Assembly (NCBI RefSeq): GCF_030818905.1
Contig: NZ_JAUTAZ010000001.1
Coordinates: 3,574,260-3,638,259 of the forward strand
DNA from: Microbacterium sp. SORGH_AS_0888
GTDB taxonomy: Bacteria; Actinomycetota; Actinomycetes; Actinomycetales; Microbacteriaceae
DNA length: 64,000 bases
Reading direction: 5' to 3'
The notes under the pieces are model-generated. The model searched no databases and was not told the DNA's origin. It worked only from the letters and a program-made list of their open reading frames with translations. Positions 1-9,418 of the stretch are shown here, one piece after another (positions within the stretch are counted from its first letter, which is position 1; every line of letters begins with the position of its first letter). Position numbers and translations under genes: made by a program.

Positions 1-91
1 CGATCGCCTCCATCGTGTCGCCGTGGAGGTAGTACGCCGTCGCAGCGGACAGTGCGGACGAGAGATCGCGGGGGAGGGTCGCATCGGTCAC
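1..91 (-). CDS. SorC-type sugar-binding transcriptional regulator (N-terminal fragment)
   Basis: Only the first 30 codons are inside the window; the gene runs off the left edge. Reading leftward from a GTG at 91-89 gives VTDATLPRDLSSALSAATAY followed by YLHGDTMEAI. The pattern of two aromatic residues, then a Gly, then TMEAI resembles the first helices of the winged HTH of SorC/DeoR-like sugar-binding regulators (usually 'YYxxGxTQxEIA'). It is divergent from glpD, so it probably controls glycerol or polyol use. The identification rests on about 20 residues and on context, so it is tentative. Confidence 0.5.
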   Translation of the reverse strand, partial: MTDATLPRDLSSALSAATAYYLHGDTMEAI

Positions 92-102
92 GGAGAACAG
101 TT

Positions 103-129
103 TGCACGTTCGTGCACCGGAGTTGCAAC
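103..129. promoter_or_regulatory. Putative operator between the divergent regulator and glpD
   Basis: TGCACGTTCGTGCA (103-116) is an inverted repeat of two 6-bp arms around TT. It is followed by the perfect palindrome GTTGCAAC (122-129). Both lie just upstream of the regulator start and about 65-90 nt upstream of the glpD start. This is the expected place for the divergent regulator to bind. The dyads are seen directly; the regulator that binds them is inferred. Confidence 0.5.
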
Positions 130-191
130 GATGGTCCGAGAGCGGAAACGATGTGATGACGGCGCGCTCGACGCCGACAGGAGGTAACACG

Positions 192-1913
192 ATGGATGCC
201 GCGACACGCCCCGAATGGCGAGCGCTGACCGAACGACCGCAGGCGGAGGTGCTGATCGTCGGCGGTGGCATCAACGGCGTCGCGACGTTCCGGGACCTCG
301 CCCTGCAGGGCGTCGACGTCGTGCTGGTGGAGAAGGGCGACGTCATCTCGGGCGCCTCGGCCGCATCCAGCCACATGATCCACGGCGGTGTGCGCTACCT
401 CGAGAACGGCGAGCTCCGGCTCGTGCACGAGGCCGTCGTCGAGCGCAACGACCTGCTGCGCACGGCCGCCCACTACGTGCGTCCGCTGCAGACGACCATT
501 CCGATCTTCTCGACGTTCTCCGGCATCCTCGCGGCACCCTTGCGCCTGCTCCGCCACGGATCGTCGAGGCCGCGCGAACGCGGCGCGGCGCTCATCAAGA
601 TCGGCCTCATGATCTACGACTCCTTCTCGCGCGGCGGCGGGCAGGTCCGGCCCCACGCCTTCCACGGCCGTCGTCGCTCGCTCGAGCTCCTGCCCGACCT
701 CAACGACTCGCTCCGGTACACCGCGACCTACTGGGATGCCTCGCTGCGCGAGCCCGAGCGGCTGGGGCTGGACGTGCTGCGCGACGGCATCGACGCCGGA
801 GGCGACCGTGCGCGGGCGGCGACCTACGTCGCCGCCGCCGCCGGGGCCGCGGAGGGCGGCGTCGTGCTGCGCGACGCCGAGAGCGGCGAAGAGATCGTCT
901 TCCGCGCATCCGTCGTGGTCAACGCCTCGGGACCCTGGACGGATCTCACCAACGCGGCGCTGGGCGAGCCGTCCCGCTTCATGGGCGGGACCAAGGGCTC
1001 GCACATCGTGCTCGACAACCCCGAGCTGCTGGCGGCGACGGGCGGGCGTGAGATCTTCTTCGAGCACAACGACGGCCGCATCGTCCTCGTCTACCCGCTT
1101 CACGGGCGCGTGCTGGTGGGCACGACCGACCTCGAGCACGACATGGCGGAGCCCGCCGTGTGCACCGAGGAGGAGGTCGACTACTTCTTCGACCTCATCC
1201 GCCACGTCTTCCCCACGATCGCCGTCTCGCGCGAGCAGATCGTGTACCGGTTCTCCGGCGTGCGTCCCCTCCCCGGCCACGGCGATGTGGCCCCGGGCTT
1301 CGTCTCGCGCGACTACCGGATCGAGCACCGCGAGCTGCCCGGCGGCACCGCCGTCCTCAGTCTCGTCGGCGGCAAGTGGACGACCTTCCGCGCCTCGGCC
1401 GAACGTCTCGCCGACGACGTGCTCGGCATCCTCGGCCGCGATCGCCGCCTCTCGACGCAGGGGCTCGCGATCGGCGGCGGCCGCGACTACCCGAAGACCC
1501 CGCGCCAGTTCGCCGCATGGGTGGAGGACAACGGCGCCGGGCTGCCCCGCCCGCGCGTGGCGCAGCTGCTCGAGCGATACGGCACGCGGGCGAGCCAGGT
1601 CATCGCCGCGATCACGGCGGACGCGGACGACGCCCCGCTCGCGACGGCACCGGCCTACTCCACGGCGGAGCTGCGCCACCTCGCCCACACGGAGCGCGTC
1701 GTGCACCTCGCCGACGTGCTGCTGCGCCGCACGGACCTGGCCTTCACGGGCGGTGCCGTCGCGGCCGCGGACGAGGTCGCGACCGTCATCGCGCCCGTCC
1801 TCGGCTGGGACGAGGCCCGCCGCGAGGCGGAGGTCGACGCCGGCCTCGCCGCGGTCCGCGCCGCCGAGCCCGCGAAGGCCGCCGCGACCCGTGCGCACGC
1901 CGCCGCACACTGA
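192..1913 (+). CDS. glpD: Glycerol-3-phosphate dehydrogenase (FAD-dependent)
   Basis: Oxidises sn-glycerol 3-phosphate to dihydroxyacetone phosphate and passes electrons to the respiratory quinone pool at the membrane. The 573-residue protein opens with a Rossmann FAD motif ([13 protein letters not shown] near residues 20-32), has the family segment [18 protein letters not shown], and carries a C-terminal GlpO/GlpD domain after GGKWTTFR. The ATG at 192 is preceded by AGGAGGT at 179-185 with a 6-nt spacer; the frame is open upstream but has no comparable start. glpK follows after 53 nt, so the two probably form a glycerol operon controlled by the divergent regulator. Confidence 0.93.
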   Translation: MDAATRPEWRALTERPQAEVLIVGGGINGVATFRDLALQGVDVVLVEKGDVISGASAASSHMIHGGVRYLENGELRLVHEAVVERNDLLRTAAHYVRPLQTTIPIFSTFSGILAAPLRLLRHGSSRPRERGAALIKIGLMIYDSFSRGGGQVRPHAFHGRRRSLELLPDLNDSLRYTATYWDASLREPERLGLDVLRDGIDAGGDRARAATYVAAAAGAAEGGVVLRDAESGEEIVFRASVVVNASGPWTDLTNAALGEPSRFMGGTKGSHIVLDNPELLAATGGREIFFEHNDGRIVLVYPLHGRVLVGTTDLEHDMAEPAVCTEEEVDYFFDLIRHVFPTIAVSREQIVYRFSGVRPLPGHGDVAPGFVSRDYRIEHRELPGGTAVLSLVGGKWTTFRASAERLADDVLGILGRDRRLSTQGLAIGGGRDYPKTPRQFAAWVEDNGAGLPRPRVAQLLERYGTRASQVIAAITADADDAPLATAPAYSTAELRHLAHTERVVHLADVLLRRTDLAFTGGAVAAADEVATVIAPVLGWDEARREAEVDAGLAAVRAAEPAKAAATRAHAAAH

Positions 1914-1966
1914 GCCGAGATAATCGACACGCGGGCGGAGACGCCGCCCGGGAGGAGCACGACGAC

Positions 1967-3496
1967 GTGGCCGAGCATGTGATCGCCCTCGACCAGGGCA
2001 CGACGTCCACGCGCGCGATCGTGTTCGACGCGCGCGGACGGATCGTCGCGACCGCGCAGCGGGAACACGAGCAGATCTTCCCCCGCGCGGGGCGGGTCGA
2101 GCACGACGCGACCGAGATCTGGACCAATGCGGTGTGGGCGCTGGAGACCGTCCTCTCCCAGGCGCGGCTCGCGGCCGCCGACATCGCGGCCCTCGGCATC
2201 ACCAACCAGCGGGAGACCGCGATCGTCTGGGACCGGCGCACCGGTCTGCCGGTGCACAACGCCCTCGTGTGGCAGGACACGCGGACCCAGCCGGCGATCG
2301 ACCAGCTCGCCGGCGACGACGCGTGGTACGACCGCTACGCCGACGTCACGGGCCTGCCGCTGGCGACCTACTTCTCGGCCTCCAAGATCGCCTGGATCCT
2401 CGACAACGTGCCGGGCGCCCGCGCCGCGGCGGAGGCGGGGGACCTGCTGTTCGGCACGCCCGACTCCTGGCTCGTGTGGAACCTCACGAGGGGCGCGCGT
2501 CACGTCACGGACGTGACCAACGCGAGCCGCACGCTGCTCATGGACCTGTCGACCCTCGACTGGTCCGAGCGGATGCTGGACGTGTTCCGCATCCCGCGCG
2601 CGATGCTGCCCGAGATCGTGCCGTCCTCGGGCGTGGTCGCCGAGATCGCCGACCCGTCATCGCTCGCGGGCGTCCCCATCGCCGGGATCCTCGGCGACCA
2701 GCAGGCCGCGACCTTCGGGCAGGCGGCGTTCGCGGCCGGCGAGTCGAAGAACACCTACGGCACGGGGAACTTCCTGCTGGTGGGCACCGGGACCGAGATC
2801 GTGCGCTCGCAGCACGGACTGATCACGACCGTCGCCTACCAGCGCGAGGGCGAGCCGGCCCACTACGCGGTGGAGGGCTCGATCGCCGTGACCGGCTCCC
2901 TCGTGCAGTGGCTGCGCGACAACCTCGGGCTCATCTCCGACTCGAGCGACGTGCAGCGGCTGGCCGAGTCCGTCGAGGACAACGGCGGTGCCTATTTCGT
3001 GCCGGCGTTCTCCGGTCTGTTCGCCCCGTACTGGCGACCGGATGCCCGCGGCGCGCTCGTCGGCCTCACGCGCTACGTCAACAGGAGCCACATCGCTCGG
3101 GCCGCGCTCGAGGCGACCGCCTTCCAGAGCCTCGACGTGATCGAGGCGGTCGTCGCCGACACCGGGACGCCGCTCACCGAGCTGCGCGTCGACGGCGGCA
3201 TGACCCGCAACGGCCTGCTGATGCAGTTCCAGGCGGACCTGCTGGGCATCCCCGTGGTGCGTCCGGAGGTCGTCGAGACGACGGCGCTCGGCGCCGCCTA
3301 TGCGGCCGGCCTCGCGGTCGGCGTGTGGGCCGACCTCGACGAGCTGCGCACCCACTGGCGCGAGGGGGAGCGGTGGGAGCCGCGGATGGACGGCGACGAG
3401 CGCGACCGCCGCATCCGCATGTGGCGCAAGGCCGTACGTCGCTCGTTCGACTGGGTCGACGAGGACGCCCGCATCCTCATGGGCACGACGGGCTGA
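1967..3496 (+). CDS. glpK: Glycerol kinase
   Basis: Phosphorylates glycerol to glycerol 3-phosphate, the substrate of the upstream GlpD. At 509 residues it has normal length. FGGY-kinase features are present in order: N-terminal phosphate-binding [14 protein letters not shown], the segment [45 protein letters not shown], and the C-terminal [19 protein letters not shown]. The GTG at 1967 is chosen because GGAGGAG lies 9 nt upstream (1951-1957); a second GTG at 1979 would also keep the active region. It is convergent with the DNA glycosylase gene, 6 nt away, with no hairpin between them. Confidence 0.95.
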   Translation: MAEHVIALDQGTTSTRAIVFDARGRIVATAQREHEQIFPRAGRVEHDATEIWTNAVWALETVLSQARLAAADIAALGITNQRETAIVWDRRTGLPVHNALVWQDTRTQPAIDQLAGDDAWYDRYADVTGLPLATYFSASKIAWILDNVPGARAAAEAGDLLFGTPDSWLVWNLTRGARHVTDVTNASRTLLMDLSTLDWSERMLDVFRIPRAMLPEIVPSSGVVAEIADPSSLAGVPIAGILGDQQAATFGQAAFAAGESKNTYGTGNFLLVGTGTEIVRSQHGLITTVAYQREGEPAHYAVEGSIAVTGSLVQWLRDNLGLISDSSDVQRLAESVEDNGGAYFVPAFSGLFAPYWRPDARGALVGLTRYVNRSHIARAALEATAFQSLDVIEAVVADTGTPLTELRVDGGMTRNGLLMQFQADLLGIPVVRPEVVETTALGAAYAAGLAVGVWADLDELRTHWREGERWEPRMDGDERDRRIRMWRKAVRRSFDWVDEDARILMGTTG

Positions 3497-3502
3497 CGCG
3501 TC

Positions 3503-4366
3503 TCACTTCAGCAGCCGCGACAGCCGCCGGTCGGCGAGGAGCTTCCCGCCCGTCTGGCAGGTCGGGCAGTACTCCAGGCTGTTGTCGGCGAAGAAGACGC
3601 TGCGCACCTCGTCGCCGCACACGGGGCACGCCTGGCCGCGCCGTCCGTGCACGCGCATGCCGCGCCGCTTCGCGTCCTTGAGGTCGGCGGGCGGCTTTCC
3701 GGACGCCGTGGCCACCGCATCCGCGAGGGTCTCCCGCATCGCGCCGAACAGGCGGTCGACCTCCGCGTCGTCGAGTGTCGCCGCCAGCGCGTAGGGCGAC
3801 ATCCGAGCGGCGTGCAGGATCTCGTCGGAGTAGGCGTTTCCGACGCCCGCGATGATCGACTGATCGCGCAGCACGCCCTTGATCTGCGTGCGGCGTCCGG
3901 CGAGGAGTCCCGTCAGGGTCTCGCGCGTGAACGTCCCATCCAGGGGGTCCGGGCCGAGCCGGGCGATGCCGGGGACGTCCGCCGGATCCGCCGCCACGTA
4001 CACCGCGAGCGACTTCTTGGTTCCCGCCTCGGTCAGATCGAACCCCGAGCCGTCCTCGAACGCCACGCGCAGCGCGAGCGGGCTGCGGCCGGGGCGCACC
4101 GGCGTGCGCGGGGCCTCGTCGTACCAGCGCAGCCACCCGGCCTTGGCGAGGTGGAACACGAGGTGCGCACCGGCATCCGTCGCGATGTCCACGAACTTGC
4201 CGTGCCGCGCGACGGCGGCCACCCGGGCGCCCTCGAGCACCTCGATCGGCGGGGCATAGGTCTTCAGCGCCGAGATCGCGAGAACGCGTGCGCGCTCGAT
4301 GCGCAGCCCGGTGATGCGCTCGCCGAGGAAGTCGACGAGTCCCTGCACCTCCGGCATCTCAGGCAT
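3503..4366 (-). CDS. Fpg/Nei-family DNA glycosylase/AP lyase
   Basis: Base-excision repair enzyme that removes damaged bases and nicks the strand by beta/delta elimination. The 287-residue protein begins MPEMPEVQ, giving the catalytic Pro2-Glu3 pair. Lys57 sits in RHGKFVD, as in E. coli Fpg. The helix-two-turn-helix region is IIAGVGNAYSDEILHAA. A C-terminal zinc finger has Cys247, Cys250, Cys267 and Cys270. The usual arginine of the Fpg finger loop appears to be replaced (DNSLEYCPTC), so its substrate may differ from 8-oxoguanine. The ATG at 4366 keeps Pro at position 2; the next ATG inward would also give MPEV but removes conserved residues. Confidence 0.85.
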   Translation of the reverse strand: MPEMPEVQGLVDFLGERITGLRIERARVLAISALKTYAPPIEVLEGARVAAVARHGKFVDIATDAGAHLVFHLAKAGWLRWYDEAPRTPVRPGRSPLALRVAFEDGSGFDLTEAGTKKSLAVYVAADPADVPGIARLGPDPLDGTFTRETLTGLLAGRRTQIKGVLRDQSIIAGVGNAYSDEILHAARMSPYALAATLDDAEVDRLFGAMRETLADAVATASGKPPADLKDAKRRGMRVHGRRGQACPVCGDEVRSVFFADNSLEYCPTCQTGGKLLADRRLSRLLK

Positions 4367-4480
4367 GCCGACATCCTGCCACGGTGTGCCCACGCCGGGG
4401 CAGGCCCGTGGGCGAGAACAGGCGGGTCTGCGGCGCAGACATCCTGCTCCCGCGAGATGGCCTGATCCGGTGCGGGCGGC

Positions 4481-5038
4481 TCAGAGCACGGGCCACGTCA
4501 CGGGCTCCCGCGGGTCTCCGGGGAGCAGGTCGGCGATCCAGGCGTCGCTGCGCACGCCAGAGCCGTTCACGAGCGCGCGGCGCAGACCGCCGCCGTAGCG
4601 GAAGCCCAGGGAGGCCGCGACCCGCGCAGACGCCGTGTTGCCCACGACGGCGCGCCACTCGATGCGCGCGAGTCCGAGGGGACCTTCGAAGCCCCAGTCC
4701 ACGACGGCGGCCGCGGCCTCCGTCATGAGCCCCTCGCCGCGCGACCCCGGCGCCAGCCAGTACCCGATCTCTCCCGCGCCGCGGCCGAGGCCGTGCAGGC
4801 CGATCATCCCGGCGAGAACGCCGTCCCGCCGCAGCGCCCACGTCGTCTCGCTCACCTCCGCCCATCCGGCGGCCGCCTTCACGGGGAAGCCCGCGGCATC
4901 CCTGCGCGTGTACGGGTTCGGCACGGTCGTGAAACGCTGGATGCCGTCGTCCTGGCATGCGACGAAGATCGCGTCCGCGTCCGCTCCGCGCGGTATCGAG
5001 AGCTCGAGCCGATCGGTGCGCAGGGTGACGGGTTCCAT
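4481..5038 (-). CDS. GNAT N-acetyltransferase (RimJ/RimL type)
   Basis: 185-residue acetyl-CoA-dependent acyltransferase. It has the RimL-like opening LRTDRLELSIPRGADADAIF, the core strand and acetyl-CoA loop EIGYWLAPGSRGEGLMTEAA, and the RIEWRAVVGNTASARVAASL segment. The substrate cannot be told; relatives acetylate ribosomal-protein N termini, other proteins or small amines. The ATG at 5038 is preferred over the GTG at 5047 because TAGGGT lies 7 nt before it, matching the leaderless pattern seen elsewhere in the window. It stands alone between the glycosylase and lldD. Confidence 0.8.
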   Translation of the reverse strand: MEPVTLRTDRLELSIPRGADADAIFVACQDDGIQRFTTVPNPYTRRDAAGFPVKAAAGWAEVSETTWALRRDGVLAGMIGLHGLGRGAGEIGYWLAPGSRGEGLMTEAAAAVVDWGFEGPLGLARIEWRAVVGNTASARVAASLGFRYGGGLRRALVNGSGVRSDAWIADLLPGDPREPVTWPVL

Positions 5039-5045
5039 GTCCGCC

Positions 5046-5051
5046 ACCCTA
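5046..5051 (-). promoter_or_regulatory. Leaderless-type -10 hexamer for the GNAT gene
   Basis: TAGGGT ends 7 nt before the ATG at 5038. No convincing -35 element was recognised. Confidence 0.5.
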
Positions 5052-5071
5052 TGCGCCGCGTCGGCCGCGGG

Positions 5072-6328
5072 TCAGACGCGCACCGAGGCCGAGCCGCGCG
5101 GCACGAGCCGGTCCAGCTGCGTCACGTGCGCGGGGGTGAGCTCCTCGAGCGTCTGCACCTGCAGGAGCTTCATGGTGCGCACGACCTGCTCGGCGAGGAT
5201 CTGGATCGCCCGGTCGACACCCGCGCGGCCGCCCGCCATGAGGCCGTACAGATAGGCGCGGCCGATGAGCGTGAAGCGGGCCCCCATCGCGATCGAGGCG
5301 ACGATGTCGGCGCCGTCCATGATCCCGGTGTCGATCGCGATCTCGGTGTCGGCGCCGACCTCGCGCACCACCTCGGGAAGCAGGTGGAACGGCACGGGAG
5401 CCCGGTCGAGCTGGCGGCCGCCGTGGTTGGAGAGCACGATCCCGTCGACTCCCAGGTCGACGAGCCGGCGGGAGTCCTCGACGTTCTGCACTCCCTTGAT
5501 CACGATCTTCCCGGGCCACAGCGACCGGATGATCTCGAGGTCGTCGAAGGAGATCGAGGGGTCCATGGCCGAGTCGAGCAGCTCGCCGACGGTGCCGCCC
5601 GTCGAGGACAGCGAGGCGAACTCGAGCTTCGGCGTCGTGAGGAAGTCGATCCACCACCACGGCCGCGGCAGCGCGTTGATCACGGTGCCGAGGCTGAGCT
5701 GCGGCGGGATCGAGAAGCCGTTGCGCTTGTCGCGCAGGCGCGCGCCCGCGACCGGCGTGTCGACCGTGAAGAAGAGCGTGTCGAAGCCGGCCTTCGCCGC
5801 GCGCTCGACGAGGCCGTAGGAGATCTCCCGCTGACGCATGACATACAGCTGGAACCAGTTGCGTCCGTGCGGGTTCGCCGCCTTCACGTCCTCGATGGAG
5901 GTCGTGCCGAGGGTCGAGAGCGTGAAGGGGATGCCGGCTGCCCCAGCGGCGCCCGCGCCGGCGATCTCGCCTTCTGTCTGCATGAGGCGCGTGAAGCCGG
6001 TCGGAGCGATGCCGAAGGGGAGGGCGGACGGGCCGCCGAAGATCGTCGTGGAGGTGTCCACGTGCGAGACGTCGCGCAGGATCGAGGGGTGGAACTCGAT
6101 GTCGCGGAACGCCTGGCGGGCGCGGGCGAGCGAGATCTCGGCATCCGCCGCGCCGTCCGTGTAATCGAACGCGGCGGCGGGGGTGCGACGTTTGGCGATT
6201 CGGCGCAGGTCGGCGATCGTGAGCGCGGAGCTGAGCCGCCGACGGCGGGCGTTGAGGTCCGGCTTCTTGAACTGCATGAGCTCGAAGAGCTCCGCGGGGT
6301 GGGGCAGCTGACGACGGATCGGGCTCAT
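5072..6328 (-). CDS. lldD: L-lactate dehydrogenase (quinone), FMN-dependent
   Basis: Oxidises L-lactate to pyruvate, feeding electrons to the quinone pool. The 418-residue protein is a FMN-dependent alpha-hydroxy-acid dehydrogenase. It has the N-terminal [18 protein letters not shown], the FMN-binding stretches [12 protein letters not shown] and LYVMRQREI, and the active-site block SNHGGRQLD at residues 300-308 with catalytic His302. Other alpha-hydroxy-acid oxidases share these motifs, so the substrate call leans on the neighbour, a divergent FadR-type regulator of the LldR kind. The ATG at 6328 has AAGGA about 8 nt upstream. Confidence 0.85.
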   Translation of the reverse strand: MSPIRRQLPHPAELFELMQFKKPDLNARRRRLSSALTIADLRRIAKRRTPAAAFDYTDGAADAEISLARARQAFRDIEFHPSILRDVSHVDTSTTIFGGPSALPFGIAPTGFTRLMQTEGEIAGAGAAGAAGIPFTLSTLGTTSIEDVKAANPHGRNWFQLYVMRQREISYGLVERAAKAGFDTLFFTVDTPVAGARLRDKRNGFSIPPQLSLGTVINALPRPWWWIDFLTTPKLEFASLSSTGGTVGELLDSAMDPSISFDDLEIIRSLWPGKIVIKGVQNVEDSRRLVDLGVDGIVLSNHGGRQLDRAPVPFHLLPEVVREVGADTEIAIDTGIMDGADIVASIAMGARFTLIGRAYLYGLMAGGRAGVDRAIQILAEQVVRTMKLLQVQTLEELTPAHVTQLDRLVPRGSASVRV

Positions 6329-6344
6329 GCGGCATCCTTAATTT

Positions 6345-6359
6345 AGTGGTCTGACCACT
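6345..6359. promoter_or_regulatory. FadR/LldR-type operator
   Basis: AGTGGTCTGACCACT is a perfect 7-bp inverted repeat around one base and contains TGGTNNNACCA, the known consensus for FadR-subfamily GntR regulators. It lies 16 nt upstream of the lldD start and 55 nt upstream of the divergent regulator, so one bound dimer could repress both. Confidence 0.8.
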
Positions 6360-6414
6360 GAGTAGGCTAGGCGTGTCGGACGGCGTCGTCAATCCGACAC
6401 GGGAGGATGGACGA

Positions 6415-7140
6415 ATGAGTGACGCAGCGATGTGGGAGCCGGTCGTGCGTGCACGGGCCCACGAGCTCGTCATCCAGGCCATCGAGGACCAGATCACCTC
6501 CGGTGCACTGCGCGTGGCCGACCCGCTGCCGCCCGAACGGGAGCTCGCCGCGCGGCTCGGCGTCAGCCGTGCGGGCGTGCGAGAAGCCGTGCGGGTCCTC
6601 GAGGGTCAGGGCGTGCTGCGATCCCGCGTCGGCTCGGGCGCCGAGGCCGGCACGTTCGTGGCCGCGCTGCCCGACGCGGCGCTGACCCGGTTCCTACGGC
6701 TCCACGTGGCGCTCGCGAACTTCCCCATGTCCGATGTGATCGCCGCGCGGATCGCCCTGGAACGCACGTCGGCCGCGCTCGCCGCCGCGCACGCCACGGA
6801 GGCGGCGCTCGACGGCATCGCCGCTCTGGTCGAGCGGATGGACGACCCGGCGCTCGACCGAGCCGCGTTCAACGCCGCGGACGCGGAGCTCCACATCGCG
6901 ATCGCGCAGGCCAGCGGCAACCGGCTGGTCGCTTCCCTGGCGGTCGCCATCCGCGGTGCGCTGCGCGACCCGTTGCTGCGGGCGATCGAGTCCGCCGGGG
7001 GCTGGGATGAGACGGCGGCCGACCTGCAGCGGCAGCATCACGGCATCCTCGATGCCCTTCGCGGCGGTGACGGGGCGCGCGCCGCCGACCTCATGGAGCA
7101 GCACATCCGGTATGCGGAGGCGGCGCTCGCGCTCGCCTGA
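6415..7140 (+). CDS. lldR: GntR/FadR-family regulator, probable lactate-responsive LldR
   Basis: 241-residue repressor. An N-terminal winged HTH (about residues 18-78) has PLPPERELAARLGVSRAGVR, followed by an all-helical FCD domain with the metal-ligand histidines in ELHIAIAQASGN, RQHHGILDAL and QHIRYAEAA. The ATG at 6415 is taken because GGGAGGA lies 7 nt upstream. It is divergent from lldD with the perfect operator between them, so it most likely senses L-lactate and represses lldD and itself. The ligand is inferred from context; other FadR-type proteins respond to different organic acids. Confidence 0.8.
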   Translation: MSDAAMWEPVVRARAHELVIQAIEDQITSGALRVADPLPPERELAARLGVSRAGVREAVRVLEGQGVLRSRVGSGAEAGTFVAALPDAALTRFLRLHVALANFPMSDVIAARIALERTSAALAAAHATEAALDGIAALVERMDDPALDRAAFNAADAELHIAIAQASGNRLVASLAVAIRGALRDPLLRAIESAGGWDETAADLQRQHHGILDALRGGDGARAADLMEQHIRYAEAALALA

Positions 7141-7205
7141 CCGCCCCGCCCGCCAACCCCGCGCCCCCGCTCTGACCCCACCCCTCTCGCTCGCCCCGCG
7201 CCCCG

Positions 7206-7211
7206 GCTAGC
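7206..7211. repeat. Target-site duplication GCTAGC, left copy (partner 8279-8284)
   Basis: Six-base direct repeat on both sides of the IS481-like element. GCTAGC is itself a palindrome. On the minus strand the copy at 7206-7211 provides the last serine codon bases and the TAG stop of the transposase. Confidence 0.9.
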
Positions 7212-8188
7212 TGTATTGACCTCGACCGTTGTTGATTCGGTCGATGGGGATGCCGCCGATGCCGAGGTGGTGTCTGTCTAGGTTGTAGTGATCGAGCCAG
7301 GTGGGCAAGGCTGCGGTGCGGTCGGTGTTCGAGTTCCATGGTCGGGCGTAGGCCCACTCGGTCGCGAGGGTTCGGTTGAGGCGTTCCACTTTCCCGTTGG
7401 TCCAGGGGCAGTGCGGGCGGATGAACTTCTGAGTGATTCCGTGCGCGTTGATCACGCCGCGGAATGCGGTGGAGTGACGGTAGGCGAACGCGTTGTCGCT
7501 GATGACCCGCTCGACCCTCACTCCGAGGGCGGCGTAGAACGCGACAGCGCGATCTAAGAACCCCGCGGCGGTGACACCCTTCTCGTCGTCGTGGACCTCG
7601 GCGTAAGCGACCCGGGAATGGTCATCGATGGCGGTGTGGACGTAGTCGTATCCGATCTTCAGATGCGACGTCCGATGAACAGCGACGGTCTGGGTCGGAT
7701 CCGCGCGCCACCCGCCGCCGTCCGGGATCCTGCCGAGCTTCTTCACGTCGACATGGATCAGCGAGCCGGGGTGGTCGTGCTCGTAGCGCGCCGCAGTGGC
7801 CCGCCTCGCGCGGATGATTCTGCCCGTGACGGGATCCAGCTCGCGAATCAACGGGACTCGGTGGCGGTGCAGCACCCGCCCCACCGTCGACGCGTGCATG
7901 CCGAGTCTGCCCGCGATGAACACCGGGCCACGACGGCTGAGATGCCGAATGATCAACACCCGCGTCTCCACACATGGGGCCGTGCGACGAGGATGCGACG
8001 CGGCCACGCTGGACCGATCGATCAGCCCCGCCGGTCCGTCCTCCCGGAAGCGGCGCCCACCACCGCCACGCCGCCGTGCGAGAGATCCCCATCTCCGCCG
8101 CAACATGCGAGACCGGGCGCCCAGATTGGATGCGCTGGACCATGATCAACCTGCCAGCCGGCGTCAGCCGGGCGTTAGCGTGGGACAC
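7207..8188 (-). pseudogene. IS481-family transposase, one frameshift
   Basis: DDE transposase split over two frames. Frame 1 starts at a GTG (8188) and gives the HTH region SHANARLTPAGRLIMVQRIQ through ISRTAAWRWW. After one surplus base in the CCC run at 8056-8058, frame 2 continues RRFREDGPAGLIDRSS and runs to the stop. The catalytic core is complete: first Asp in LIHVDVKKLG, second in ERVISDNAF, Glu in TNGKVERLNRTL. Skipping one base restores one continuous reading frame. No slippery site typical of IS programmed frameshifting is present, so decay or a sequencing indel is likelier. The stop codon lies in the target duplication. Confidence 0.85.
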
Positions 8189-8278
8189 GAGAGACCTCCG
8201 TGGACTCGAGGGAACCTAGACAACTCCAACTCGACCCCGGAGGTCTCTCCTACGTCAACAACGATCCGGGTCAGTACA
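7212..8278 (-). mobile_element. IS481-family insertion sequence, 1067 bp
   Basis: Terminal inverted repeats begin TGTA(T/C)TGACC at 7212-7235 and, inverted, at 8255-8278; 20 of the first 24 positions agree. GCTAGC is repeated directly outside both ends (7206-7211 and 8279-8284). That is a 6-bp target duplication of the NCTAGN type known for IS481. The length is close to the 1053 bp of IS481. It sits in a C-rich intergenic stretch downstream of the lactate regulator. Intact ends and duplication suggest a recent insertion, although the transposase frame is broken. Confidence 0.93.
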
Positions 8279-8347
8279 GCTAGCCCCTCTCGCCCTTCGC
8301 GCCCCGGCTCGCCCTCGCGTTCCGCCCCGCCCTTCGCGCCCCGGCCA

Positions 8348-8426
8348 CTGCGCATAACTCAGGCAGAAGCGCTCTCGAGCAGTCCGCGGACCCCTGCGCG
8401 GCCGATTCTGCCTGAGTTATGCGCAG
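8348..8426. repeat. Palindromic element A, copy 1
   Basis: Perfect 21-bp inverted arms at 8348-8368 and 8406-8426 (core CAGGCAGAA / TTCTGCCTG) enclose a 37-nt loop. The same arms recur at 9419-9493, so the element is a repeat and not a one-off terminator. The two copies bracket the DUF559-type gene. The C-rich segment between the insertion sequence and this element also holds an 18-bp direct repeat (8291-8308 and 8328-8345). Confidence 0.85.
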
Positions 8427-8522
8427 GCATCGGCTCCTCCCCAGCCGCCCCGGCGGCGCGGGATGTCCACATCTGCGCCCGGCAAGCGCCAGCGCGGATG
8501 TCGGCAAGCCACGGTGGAGGGC

Positions 8523-9380
8523 ATGACACATCCCGAGCGGAGCGACGGTGTGCTCCGCCGGGCTGATCTGCTCGCCGCGGGGTATCGTCCCCGACGCATC
8601 ACCCGTGCCGTGCGGGACGGTGAGCTGATACGTCTGCGACGGGACCGCTACATGCGAGCGCCGCAGCACGGGATCGACCAGGCGGTGCGGATCGGCGGTC
8701 GCCTCGCCTGCGTGTCACTGCTGGCGGTGCTCGGAGTGTTCGTCCTGGATACGAGCAGGCTCCATGTGCACCTCGAACGGACGATGTCGCGGCTTCGCTC
8801 CCCGGACGACCGCTCACGGCGCTTCAGTCGGGCCGACACGACCCGCGCGCGGCTGCATTGGTGGCCCTTGTCCGACGTGCCGGCCCTCGGCGTGGTCGCT
8901 CTCGCCGACGCCCTGGCTCAGGCGGTGCGCTGCCAGACGGCGAGAGCGGCGGTCGCCACGGTCGACAGCATCCTCCATCTCGGGCTGATGACGCACGCGG
9001 AGGTGCAGGATGTCTTCGCGTCGCTGCCGCGGCGGTACGCGGTGATCCTCTCGCTTGCGGACGCCTCGGCCGAATCGGGCGCCGAGACGCTCATGCGGCT
9101 CGTGCTGCGGCAGCTGGGGCTGCGCTACCAGGCGCAGGTGCGGATCCGCGGCGTCGGACGAGTCGACTTCCTCGTCGAGGGATGGCTCGTGATCGAGTGC
9201 GACAGCCGCGCCCATCATGAGGGGTGGGCGAAGCAGCGCGAGGATCGGCGCCGCGATCTCGCCGCCGCCGCGCGGGGTCTGACGACACTCCGTCCGCTCG
9301 CCGAGGACCTGTTCTTCGAGCGTGAGCACGTCGTCGCCGCGGTGCGCGGGCTCGTCGCGGCCCGTCGTCGTCGCGGTTGA
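8523..9380 (+). CDS. AbiEi-like HTH plus DUF559 (PD-(D/E)XK-like) protein
   Basis: 285-residue protein of unknown cellular role. The N-terminal 60 residues (GVLRRADLLAAGYRPRRITR through LIRLRRDRYM) resemble the winged helix found in type IV antitoxins of the AbiEi kind. The C-terminal part has a restriction-endonuclease-like fold signature: Glu in ESGAETLMR, Asp in GVGRVDFLVEG, and IECDSRAHHEGW. The pattern fits DUF559, common in multiple copies in actinobacteria. No partner toxin gene is adjacent. The ATG at 8523 follows GGTGGAGG; an ATG at 8463 would add 20 unlike residues. It is flanked on both sides by palindrome A, suggesting it is accessory. Confidence 0.75.
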   Translation: MTHPERSDGVLRRADLLAAGYRPRRITRAVRDGELIRLRRDRYMRAPQHGIDQAVRIGGRLACVSLLAVLGVFVLDTSRLHVHLERTMSRLRSPDDRSRRFSRADTTRARLHWWPLSDVPALGVVALADALAQAVRCQTARAAVATVDSILHLGLMTHAEVQDVFASLPRRYAVILSLADASAESGAETLMRLVLRQLGLRYQAQVRIRGVGRVDFLVEGWLVIECDSRAHHEGWAKQREDRRRDLAAAARGLTTLRPLAEDLFFEREHVVAAVRGLVAARRRRG

Positions 9381-9418
9381 CAGGCGCCGGTGCACGACCC
9401 GTGAACGAGACCGCACCT

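Noticed and set aside
8040..8070. Programmed ribosomal frameshift in the transposase
   Set aside because: IS481 elements normally have one frame, and no slippery A or G heptamer with a downstream structure is evident; an indel explains it better.
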